From Pipra filicauda (Eukaryota > Chordata > Aves > Passeriformes > Pipridae), in NCBI RefSeq assembly GCF_003945595.2, contig NW_024104096.1, forward strand, positions 372,001-436,000: a stretch of 64,000 nt of DNA. Reading direction: 5' to 3'. The position numbers and the translations under genes are program-made. The notes below the pieces were generated by a model. It saw only the letters and a program-made list of their open reading frames with translations. It made no database searches and had not been told where the DNA came from. This document shows, one piece after another, positions 48,574 to 56,754 of the stretch (its first letter is position 1; each line of letters begins with the position of its first letter).

Positions 48574-50490
48574 TACACGCATTAGAAAATAACAGCACAC
48601 AACAGTATATTTGTGCTGAGTGAGGAAGATATCTTAAAACCGATGTAGTTTTCTAAATTTTCTGAGCATAACCAATTCAGATGTAAGGTTTCTATCTGAT
48701 GGCAAAATATTAATTAAGTTGGTGTCTTGTAACCATATGAAATTTCATTGAAATATCCCAATTTATGCCATTTATTGGAAGACAAACACTTAATCTCCCA
48801 CTGTTCTCAGAAAAACTATATATTTTGAATATTCTGAGTACATATTAAGTACATTTTCAGGCGGAAAATATGAGTATAAAGTATTCACAAAACCACAGTT
48901 TTGTTGTTATGCTAAGAAGAAATGAAAAAAAAAATATTCAAGTGTCGACTTTATGTTAAATGAAATTGAGATAATTGTGTGCTAAAAAAATAAATCATCT
49001 TAACCCACTTGACTGAGACTTAGATGGTTTCTCTTCTTAGAGAAAGAACCCTCATAAACCACAGTCCAATTATTCAATTTCCCTTACTAATTATGGAAAC
49101 TACTAATTTTTGGCCTCAAGCATTAGATGATGTATCTCTGAAGGACAACATCAGATTTATCATAATCTGTGGCTCTCTTTATTTAGTTAGAATAAAAATA
49201 AATGCTTCACAAGCTGCAGTGTTGCAGGTAACTTTGGATTCTAGGTTAAATTTGACTGCTATGTTCTCTTATACTAAATATTACCACTCAAAGCATTTTC
49301 TGCTGTAAAATAATTGCAAATATTGAGATATTAATTAAATGCAACAAAGCCCAAGTACAACTAAAGAACAAATTTGTCACAAGCTCTAACAAGGCGACAA
49401 ACGATTTTCTACTGCCCACGGTGACCTGGTTTGATTATCACGACATGGAGCTGTTATCTGCCATGATTCATTTAAAGAAAGCATTTAAACACAATTCCAT
49501 ATCATCTCACATTAATCTGTAAATCTAGTTCATCTGAGTTCATGTATATTCCATGGATGTCCTAACTAGTGGATAGGGGGTGCCTGAAAGGAGGTAAGAC
49601 AATATCAACGAAGAGCTGAAGATCTGACCTGGAACACATGAGGTAAATTGGATACTGCAGTGAGCTTGAAAAGGTTATTTTTCTTCTTGGAAAAAGAAGA
49701 ATCAAATACAAAAAATTCTTTTCTGAAAGCAGAAAAAGTAGCTCTTGGAAGATGTTTTTCTATGTCCGCCTCTTTCTTTGAGTTATACATGAGAGGTGGG
49801 ATTGACCTGCCACCAGATATTTCTGCAGCAAGGTTGGTTGCACTTGTGTCTTCACAATCACAGGAGAAAATAATTTTTGTGGCACAACTGACTTGGTCTT
49901 AAAACACATATCCAAACTGCATTGGTTGGGTGATGTCCTAAAAGTACCTGATCATTTCATTTCTTTCCACTGCTGTAAAAGGAACTTGGACACAGCTGTC
50001 TACAGCTACAGACAGCAGAAGTTATGTGAGACAAATCTCACAAAAGCTATCCTAGTCTAGCCCAAAATGTTTACTTGTAGCAAAAGGCATTATAACCTTT
50101 CGACACTGAATGAGGAACAGATAAAAATTATAGGAAATGGCTTAGCATAAAAATCTTACTCATTGTGTAAAAGTAGTGACCCAGTGCAAAACAATGTTGC
50201 ACCGAAAGCCTGAAAATTTTTTTCATATTTTTTATCAGTTTGCAAGCTCTTTCAATAACACATGCGTCAAACTTTTTTCTACAGTTTGTTGCTGTTATTT
50301 TAATCAACTCTTCATTATGCTCTCATAAATTTTTCTTCCTAGATTTTATCCTACTGTTTCGGAAATTGAGAGGATTGTCTGGAGCTTATGTTCCACCCTT
50401 GAATACATTGATTACAGCAAGGCACTTAAAAACAATTACCATAAACACAGCCTCTTCTTTCTGAAGTGCTTCATCCCCTGCTCAGATATA
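48574..50490. other. AT-rich non-coding DNA
   Basis: No gene or transposon was recognised. Short opposed frames at 49605-49902 overlap completely and neither carries a motif. Confidence 0.65.
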
Positions 50491-50504
50491 ATCATGGCTG
50501 TCAT
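50491..50504 (+). repeat. Target-site duplication at the 3' side of LINE copy 2
   Basis: ATCATGGCTGTCAT, matching 51561-51574 (ATCATGGTTGTAAT) at 12 of 14 positions. Confidence 0.8.
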
Positions 50505-51560
50505 CACCATGGCTAGGCTTCACAAACGAAGATTTAGGGAGGGCTCTACCGACATTTGTCACAAGCGTGCTGGTGGCTAGAAAGGCCAATACGAGATAGA
50601 CATATCTGATTGCAAAAGGCACAGCAGAAGGAATCCTCAGGTGGTATCTACAAGACACGATTCTTTCTGCATTGTCTTTTCTCCTCAAGAGTGATCTTGC
50701 GTAAGTTCTCAAAGGAAGCAGCAGCGTTAAAGATAGTGTGTCTCCAGACCTCCCGACTGGAGGCCAGAGTAGACCAGTTATGGTGATCAATATGGCCAAG
50801 GCTGAGATGTTGTTTCAGGGAGTCCTTGTATCTTCTCTTCGGGGCTCCTCTCATGCGGCAGCCGGTGACAAGTTCACCATAAAACAAGATCTTAGGGAGG
50901 CGGTGGTCCTTCATCCTGGAGATGTGCCCTGCCCAGCACAGCTGTGTTCTCAGCAACGTGGCCTCAATACTTGTTCTAGAACTGCTTGTTCTAGAACAGA
51001 TGTATTGGTCACATAATCTGACCAGTGGATGTTTAGGATTGTACGGAGGCAGCGTTGATGGAAGCGTTCCAGGAGTTGCAGGTGGTGGCAGTAAATGACC
51101 CGTGATTCTGACCCATATAAAAGAGTAAACAGCACTATGGCTCTGTAAACACTGATCTTGGTACTTTTCTTCAGGTGTTTATTTCACCAAACTTTTTATG
51201 AAGCTTTCCGAAGGCACTATATGCCTTTGCTAACCTGTTGTCTCTCTGTCCGTCAATCTTACCATCTGAGGAGATGAGGCTACCTAGGTAATTAAACTGC
51301 TGGACTGATTTGAGCTCTGATTGGCTAATGGTGATATGGGGATGATGGAAGACTTCCTGAGGTGCAGGTTGATACAGAATTTCTGTCTTCTTTAAGCTGA
51401 CTTCCAGCCCAAAGAGCTCAGCAGCATCTGCAAAGCAGGATGTTAAACTCTGCAGAGCTGCTTCTGTGTGGGCAAAAGGGCGGCGTCATCAGCATAAAGC
51501 AGCTCCCGGACAAGGTGATTTAAGGTCTTAGTGTGGGCCTTCAGTTGCCTTAGGTTGAAG
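50505..51560 (-). mobile_element. RTE-like LINE, 5'-truncated (copy 2)
   Basis: The same LINE family as 15660-16824, here in one uninterrupted orientation on the minus strand, which gives the normal order of RT core, C-terminal region and 3' tail. The element runs from a truncation at 51560 to a 3' end at 50505 (CTTCGTTTGTGAAG hairpin, then CCTAGCCATGGTG). Its 14-bp flanking duplication has two mismatches, and CpG sites in the tail are partly lost. It is therefore older than copy 1. The ERV begins only about 400 bp downstream on the plus coordinate. Confidence 0.9.
50648..51560 (-). pseudogene. LINE reverse transcriptase, broken (copy 2)
   Basis: The coding part retains YADD at 51485-51496 and the downstream QFNYLGSLISSDG region. 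It then has LLYGSESR, ERFHQRCLRTIL, RTQLCWAGHISRM and RGAPKRRYKDSLKQHL. Damage visible by comparison with copy 1: a 2-nt deletion just after the YADD box, an in-frame stop in the KHLKKSTK region (near 51175), and a duplicated 15-nt unit (GTTCTAGAACAAGCA-like, about 50972-51001) that shifts frame between the two longest open pieces. The C-terminus runs through LEEKRQCRKNRVL to a stop at about 50648. It is non-functional. Confidence 0.87.
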
Positions 51561-51574
51561 ATCATGGTTGTAAT
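51561..51574 (+). repeat. Target-site duplication at the 5' side of LINE copy 2
   Basis: ATCATGGTTGTAAT, partner of 50491-50504. Confidence 0.8.
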
Positions 51575-51971
51575 GACTTTTTAAAAAACAAACAGAAATG
51601 AGCTTATATTCCAGCAACAACATAGAAACTTCCAAGGAAAATTCTTCTAATTATTATCAGTATTTTCTGTGAAGAAGCTGTTGAAAATATTTGAGCCTGG
51701 AAGAAATCTGATCTGATCTTTCACTTGACAGATGTTAGCCTGTATTATGCCTTAGTTTCTAGAAAGAGTTGGAAAAATTTGTCAAACAGTAAATCAGCTG
51801 AATGGTAACACCACTGATAAAGGAAATGGTTTGGGAGTTCGCGCCTTATGTAAGTTGGTATCTCAATATTATCTGAAGAGAAGACGAGTGGAGAAGTTGT
51901 AAAAAGTTAATCTTGAAACTTGTGTGTCCAGCAAATTGGAATAAAAGAGCAAAATCTGTACAAGAAGAAAT
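51575..51971. other. Spacer between LINE copy 2 and the ERV
   Basis: About 400 bp of AT-rich sequence with nothing recognised. Confidence 0.7.
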
Positions 51972-51977
51972 AGTGAG
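51972..51977 (+). repeat. Left target duplication of the ERV (AGTGAG)
   Basis: AGTGAG precedes the ERV and AGTGGG (56749-56754) follows it, five of six matching. Six base pairs is usual for betaretrovirus/ERVK and alpharetrovirus integrases. Confidence 0.7.
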
Positions 51978-52455
51978 TGCCACGGTCCGTGGGAGAGAGG
52001 TGAAGGATCGCGGCACTGCACAAAGGGGTCCAACGAGGTTTGAGGTTGCAATGCTAGTTTAATGGGGGTGCACAAGGGTTTTATCAGCTCTGGTGTGGAA
52101 TGCATCAGAAAATGGGGTGGAGCATGAGACAGATAGACAGGGAAATGAATAGGGATAGGGACTCGGGCAAAGACAGAGGAATAGGGGAGGAACCGGGGAA
52201 GGAAAGGACGAATGGTAGCTCTCTCCTCTCTGCAGCCTTCTCAGCCAATCAGAGGGAGGAACAGGGAAGCAGGGAGCAGACAACTTGTGGCATGCTTGGA
52301 CATGCCTGGGTATTACAACTGTAGGGGAAATCATACAATGTAGATATTTGTAAACACATAAGAACTGTAAAGTCCATATAATAAAGTCTTTTCAATCACT
52401 GTATATCTTTTTCCATTCCTGAAATCATTCCCATTCTGATCCTTGCTCCTCCACA
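51978..52455 (-). mobile_element. ERV 3' LTR
   Basis: On the minus strand it starts TGTGGAGGAGCAAGG and ends GGACCGTGGCA. U3 contains a CCAAT-type box in CTGATTGGCTGAG (about 52240-52252), a TATA-like GATAAAA (52079-52085) and an ATTAAA polyadenylation signal (52058-52063). The U5 end differs from that of the 5' LTR at three positions within six bases. Confidence 0.95.
52058..52085 (-). promoter_or_regulatory. TATA-like box and polyadenylation signal of the 3' LTR
   Basis: GATAAAA at 52079-52085 and ATTAAA at 52058-52063 on the minus strand, conserved in the 5' LTR. They are unusually close together, so R must be short or the signal lies upstream of the transcription start. Confidence 0.5.
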
Positions 52456-52468
52456 TGTTCCCCTCTCT
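52456..52468 (-). other. Polypurine tract of the ERV
   Basis: AGAGAGGGGAACA on the minus strand immediately upstream of the 3' LTR. This is the expected position and composition for plus-strand DNA priming. Confidence 0.8.
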
Positions 52469-52787
52469 AGTTTGATTCATGCACGGCCAGAAAAATATTT
52501 TTTGTTATGGTCTTCTTGCAGCATGCTATGACACAGGAAATAGTTAGTAACAACACAAACAGAAAAAGCAAAATTTCAAAGCAGGTTAACAGGATTTGCT
52601 TAAGCCAATTAGGTAGGTTGGGTAAACTCAACTTGTCAAATAAATCATCAGTGGAGAATTTTGGTGACATTCGTAGGTCGTTAACCAGATTTTGTAACTC
52701 TTTGATGCTTTTGAACACGGATTGGGAGTGGTCAGAGAAGTTGAGACAGCACATGCCTTCAAACTCCTGACACCCATGGCCATGCAT
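52467..52787 (-). pseudogene. env: ERV env remnant: transmembrane subunit, C-terminal part
   Basis: An open frame of 106 codons. Near its start it has a CX6CC motif (residues 6, 13, 14), the cysteine set that binds the surface subunit in gamma- and alpharetroviral Env. An N-glycosylation sequon (NFS, residues 16-18) follows, then a heptad-like helix (about 20-40). A single hydrophobic membrane anchor lies at about 64-88, with a cysteine pair at its end, and a short cytoplasmic tail completes the frame. The layout is a standard Env ectodomain end, anchor and tail. The stop at 52467-52469 abuts the polypurine tract, as is normal for a retroviral env. It is separated from the upstream env piece by a stop and a frame change near 52788-52804. 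Confidence 0.88.
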
Positions 52788-52801
52788 TAAAAGGAGGAAG
52801 T

Positions 52802-53797
52802 CTATTGTGGCCCTGTTTTGAGGGATACCTCCTTCAGTTTTAGGGTGTCTTTAGCCAAGCCCTCCAGGGCGATGCTAGTGGCATTAGCCTCTTTTGCCAT
52901 CCAGCATCTCAGAGGTGTTAAGAGACCAAGGGCAAGCGCTGTACCAACCCCTGGGAGCACCACAAAGGCGCTCCAAAAATTCATGGTTTTGGACCATAAG
53001 GGGGTACGAGGGTCACAGTACTCTGGGACTGGCTGATAAATATTGCTCACTGATTTATAAGGGGAGGATCTTTTGGATTGATTTGGTGCTGATGGAATTT
53101 GGTTTGAGAAAAGGAATTTGCTGGGGTTAAAGAGGGAGAGCTGCCCTATGGTACAGGGGCCTCCTACTGGGTAAGAGGGGACATCTGCCCAGGCTCTCTC
53201 ACAACAGATTAAAAACTTTCCTTCTGGTAACACCATTGGTTTTGAGCCGACAATCTCAGTGACTATTTTTTCGGGCATGGTGTTGTTGCACCAAAGGGAA
53301 GTGTTTTGATAGATCTCTTTACAGGGAGTTACTTTGTGGCTGTAAGCTTTTACAGTGGTCCTTGTTGTAAAGAGAAAACAACAGTTTGTAATTATTGATC
53401 CCATAATTTCAATTTCCATGGGCTCCTCAGTCCCATATGAGGGAGATTCAAAGTGTACCTTTGAACCTTCATTTGTAGGTATTCCAATTAAACATGTCTG
53501 AAACAGGTTATTAATGTTCAACAGGGACAGACAGATGGCTTTATTTCCTGTCTCCTGAGCTAATTTTACCCAGATGTTCTCTGAATTGGCATAAGCCCAG
53601 TTTGGAAGCCCAGCTGCAGTTTCCGATGTTCTTTGCTCGATTCCTATGTCGAGGAGGATGATGAGGAGGCAGGCACAGGTGTAACACATGGTGGATCCTA
53701 GTAGATCTTGACTCTTTTTGCTGGAACCCACTTTGGGCCTGTGGAAACACAGGCGTGTCCTTTCCCCCACGTGATGAGGGGAAAAGGATGCGTGCAT
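52802..53797 (-). pseudogene. env: ERV env remnant: surface subunit and fusion loop
   Basis: An open frame of 331 codons. A hydrophobic leader lies at about residues 38-52 and the methionine at residue 37 (53687-53689) is the more plausible start. Sequons occur at 165, 171, 239 and 305. Near the end a hydrophobic, glycine-bearing segment (about 276-292) is flanked by cysteines at 261 and 298. This layout, an internal fusion loop closed by two cysteines, is known from alpharetroviral Env (and filovirus GP2) and differs from the free N-terminal fusion peptide of gamma- and betaretroviruses. The part before the loop is short for a complete surface subunit, so an internal deletion is likely. The frame ends at TAG 52802-52804, before the CX6CC piece. 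Confidence 0.85.
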
Positions 53798-53960
53798 TTG
53801 TCAGTAAGCACATCATCTTTGCCACTGGAAAACAGTTGACTTCTATAGGTGGAAGGGAGACAAAAATGCAAATAAAACTGTTATGTTCGTTAAGTCCGGT
53901 CAGCAATGTGGGTAATACTGTAATTCTTCTCTCACGTGCTGCTAACTGTGAGACGACCAG

Positions 53961-54203
53961 TTAGGTTTCTTCGGGGTCCAACTCAGGGTCAGGGTCGCAG
54001 ATATTTGTGAGTGTAACTTGCATAATTTGTTCATCATATTTAAGTTGAACTGCAGGGAATGGTAGGCTTAACATAATCCATTCTAAATGCTGTGGTTTGC
54101 TGGCACTTGCTGAAAGGACGGGCTGCAAAGGATGGAACACAGCTGAGGGGGTGTTTGTGTCATAGCGCCGCCCTGGGCGCTCGCCCCGCTGTTTCCTTAC
54201 AGT
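53961..54203 (-). pseudogene. Unassigned open stretch between gag and env
   Basis: About 80 codons without a stop, and with no start codon at the beginning, lie in a frame different from that of the gag end. The C-terminal part is acidic (CDPDPELDPEET) and ends in TAA at 53961-53963. It could be the last codons of pol, an accessory exon, or chance. No protease DTG, reverse-transcriptase YxDD or integrase motif is present. Confidence 0.35.
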
Positions 54204-54796
54204 TCACAGTCGCACTGTCTGAGGTCTGGCAGTGAATTAAAAGTCACTTTTCTTTTTAAATCAGGTGACTTTTTTGGTGGCAGCAGTTCCCCATGGATAT
54301 TAGTGATGGATCTGCAATCTCTAGTCCAATGTCTCCCTTTTCCACATCGCTGGCACAGTGTCTTTGGAAGCTCAGGTGTGGTGTTTAGTTTAGGGCAGTG
54401 TTTATTCAAGTGCCCCTTCTGGCCGCAGTTGAAACATTGCTGTAGTCCAGTTAAAGCTTCCACAATCAGTTTAGCTTTGTGAGATACTGATCCCACGTTT
54501 TTACAAGCTTCAATCATCTCCAGCAAGCTGGGTTCTTTTAGCATTTTTAAGGCTTGCTGGCAGTTTTCATTAGCTTTTGCAATTACAAGCTTGTTAAACA
54601 GAATGTCCTGGCTTTCCTTCTGTTGGACTTGGCGTGCTATAGCCTCTAACCTGGTGATAAAATCGACAAAGGGTTCATTCGGGCCCTGATTAATTAACGT
54701 GAATGAAGTCATTTGCACATAAGCATCAGCCACCTTTTTAAGAGCTTCAACTGCTAGGTCTTTTGTAGCATCCAAATGCTTTAAGTCTATACAAAC
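54197..54796 (-). pseudogene. gag: ERV gag remnant: capsid C-terminus and nucleocapsid
   Basis: The frame from 54775 gives 192 codons. The retroviral major homology region is at about residues 30-43, read as QGPNEPFVDFITRL, with the conserved Q, G, E, F and R/L positions. Two CX2CX4HX4C zinc knuckles follow, at residues 114-127 (C114, C117, H122, C127) and 141-154 (C141, C144, H149, C154). The two knuckles bind genomic RNA. The frame ends at TAA 54197-54199. Upstream it is in register with the middle gag piece and separated from it only by an in-frame TGA at 54797-54799. Confidence 0.93.
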
Positions 54797-55387
54797 TCAG
54801 TCTTGCTGCCTGGCATAAATGCCTTCTCCATACAGCATGTCAATAGCACTGCTAACTGGAATGCCTTGCCTTTCCATCTTTTCATTAACAAACTTAATTA
54901 TGAGCCGTTTCCATTCTGCTTCAAAAACGGACACTTGTACTGTAGATAGCAGTCCATTAAGCACCACTCTGATATCATAGGGTATTAAATGATAAGCCAG
55001 GAAAAATGATTTGAGCAGTCCTACAGTAAAGTGTGCTCCGAGACCATATTCCACAATTGCTTTTTTAATGTCCTTTAGCATAGGGTACAAAATAGGCTTC
55101 CACTCCGGAGAGCGTCCTTCCTCCAGGTATATGGGCAAAGCTTTTAAAAAGTTGGCATCATGAGCCTGAGCAGCTTCTATCCTATAAGCCTTTCAAATAT
55201 CGTTGTAGGGCAGCGGTGGTTTTGCTGTCCGGCAGCTGCTGGAGGCTTCGGTAACAAAAGCCTCATGGGCGCGGCCATCTTCCCAGATGTTATTGTCAGA
55301 AGAGGCCCTGACCCCGCCCCTTAGTTTCCATCTACCCTGGAAGGGTGATGGCGTTGGGGTAGAGGTGGTGCTGGAGGGAGAGGGCAT
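54797..55387 (-). pseudogene. gag: ERV gag remnant: proline-rich region and capsid N-terminal domain
   Basis: One reading frame covers this stretch, interrupted by TGA at 55193-55195 and closed by TGA at 54797-54799. The first part (55196-55387) is Pro/Ser/Thr-rich and basic. The second is helix-rich and fits a capsid N-terminal domain: PIYLEEGRSPEWKPI, then LKSFFLAYHLIPYDI and further helices. Both interruptions are TGA. Confidence 0.82.
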
Positions 55388-55994
55388 TCTGGTAGAGGGT
55401 CATGGGCATGTTGGTGGTGTAGTGGGGTGGACATGGAGACGGGTTAGGGGGTGGAGCCGACGGGACGCACGCAAAATTTTTGCACGGTGCTTTTCCACAC
55501 AGCGTGCGTTCCCGCGTTCGGCCTTCACGTGCCTCGGTCTCGCGCGCGCACGATCGTCCTCCGCCTCCACCGTCGCCATGTTGCAAAGACTGCGTGTCCC
55601 CTGCACCGGCTCTCTCCCTCCCACCGTGCCAGATTTTTCGGGGCTTGTCTTTTTCCGGGGATTTTGAGTAGGATTTTTTAGATTTTTGTGGTGATTCTGG
55701 GAGATTTTCATTGGAACTCGCCATCTGATGCTGTAGCACCATTAGAACCAATCTCCAAGCTCTCAATGCTTCAGTAGTAATTTTGTCGCCCCTCTCTTTT
55801 GCTTTCCAAATATTATATCCAATTTTTTCCCAGACTTTTACAGATGTGCTGTCAGGGACTGTTTCTCCTCTGTTTTCGAGCCATTTAGTGAGGGCTTTGG
55901 CAGATTTTTGGTCTAAGGGGTGTCCGTTTTCCAAAATAAAGTCTTTAGGCTTTCGGTATACAAATTTTTGAGAGGTAGACAGCCAGAGGCCCAT
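55332..55994 (-). pseudogene. gag: ERV gag remnant: matrix domain
   Basis: A frame of 220 codons starting MGLWLSTSQKF, with glycine at position 2 as required for N-myristoylation. The first 100 residues form the helical, Trp/Lys-rich pattern expected of a matrix domain. After about residue 110 it becomes Ser/Lys/Pro-rich, then unusually Gly/Arg-rich across a CpG-dense patch at about 55,490-55,650. It goes out of frame with the capsid portion near 55,330-55,390, so at least one frameshift lies there. A second frame across the same patch (55400-55711) is also open for 103 codons. The MG start and two-knuckle nucleocapsid resemble betaretrovirus/ERVK Gag more than alpharetrovirus Gag. Confidence 0.85.
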
Positions 55995-56251
55995 TGTGGC
56001 GTTACTGTGACTTCTGGTAGTCTGCAGTTGGCATTAAAACTTTTCTGTTGCAGGGACTGGGGTCCGGGGAGGGATTAGGGGTGTCCCAGAGCCACTCACC
56101 TTTCCAGTGTGAAGTCCGGCGCTGATCCAGTGATCCGCTGTCTGCTGTTCGGCTTGGGATGACTGGCGGAGCAGGCACCTCTCGAGGTGTTGCCTGAGTC
56201 CTTCTGGTAGCGAGGGAGTTTCTCTTAATATAAGAGAGACTCAGACCTTGA
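55995..56251 (-). other. ERV 5' leader
   Basis: Untranslated region between primer-binding site and gag start, where splice donor and packaging signals would lie. A TATATTAAGAGAAACTCCC-like stretch is present but no specific packaging structure was recognised. Confidence 0.6.
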
Positions 56252-56269
56252 GCCCCACCCTGGACACCA
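56252..56269 (-). other. Candidate primer-binding site of the ERV
   Basis: TGGTGTCCAGGGTGGGGC begins two bases after the 5' LTR on the minus strand. The TGG start and spacing fit a tRNA primer-binding site. It matches the 3' end of tRNA-Leu (CAG type) at about 13 of 18 positions, so the tRNA identity is uncertain. Confidence 0.55.
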
Positions 56270-56271
56270 TA

Positions 56272-56748
56272 TGCCACACTCTGTGGGAGAGAGGTGAAGG
56301 ATCGCGGCACTGCACAAAGGGGTCCAATGAGGTTTGAGGTTGCAATGCTAGTTTAATGGGGGTGCACAAGGGTTTTATCAGCTCTGGTGTGGAATGCATC
56401 AGAAAATGGGGTGGAGCATGAGACAGACAGACAGGGAAATGAATAGGGATAGGGACTCAGGCAAAGAGGGAGGAACGGGGAAGGAACCGGGGAAGGAAAG
56501 GACGAATGGTAGCTCTCTCCTCTCTGCAGCCTTCTCAGCCAATCAGAGGGAGAAGCGGGGAAGCAGGGAGCAGACAACTCATGGCATGCTTGGACATGCC
56601 TGGGTATTACAACTGTAGGGGAAATCATACAATGTAGATATTTGTAAACACATAAGAACTGTAAAGTCCATATAATAAAGTCTTTTCAATCACTGTATAT
56701 CTTTTCCATTCCTGAAATCATTCCCACTCTGATCCTTGCTCCTCCACA
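56272..56748 (-). mobile_element. ERV 5' LTR
   Basis: The same LTR as 51978-52455, with termini TGTGGAGGAGC...GTGTGGCA on the minus strand. The CCAAT-type, GATAAAA and ATTAAA elements are at corresponding positions. About 17 substitutions and a one-base indel separate the two LTRs by eye. They are clustered in the last 12 bases of U5, in a GA-rich block about 200 bp in, and around the CCAAT box. Confidence 0.95.
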
Positions 56749-56754
56749 AGTGGG
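56749..56754 (+). repeat. Right target duplication of the ERV (AGTGGG)
   Basis: Partner of 51972-51977, one mismatch. Confidence 0.7.

Larger units (their letters stand above)
51978..56748 (-). mobile_element. Endogenous retrovirus with both LTRs, pol-less and defective
   Basis: A 4.77-kb provirus on the minus strand: 5' LTR 56272-56748, candidate primer-binding site 56252-56269, gag remnants 54197-55994, a short unassigned open stretch 53961-54203, env remnants 52467-53797, a polypurine tract 52456-52468, and 3' LTR 51978-52455. The LTRs are about 477 bp and differ at roughly 17 bases plus one indel by eye. The internal region is 3.8 kb. Protease, reverse transcriptase, RNase H and integrase motifs are all absent, so pro-pol has been lost or was never present in this lineage. 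gag and env are each broken by stops or frameshifts. It is a defective element that could have spread only with helper functions, if at all. Confidence 0.95.
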
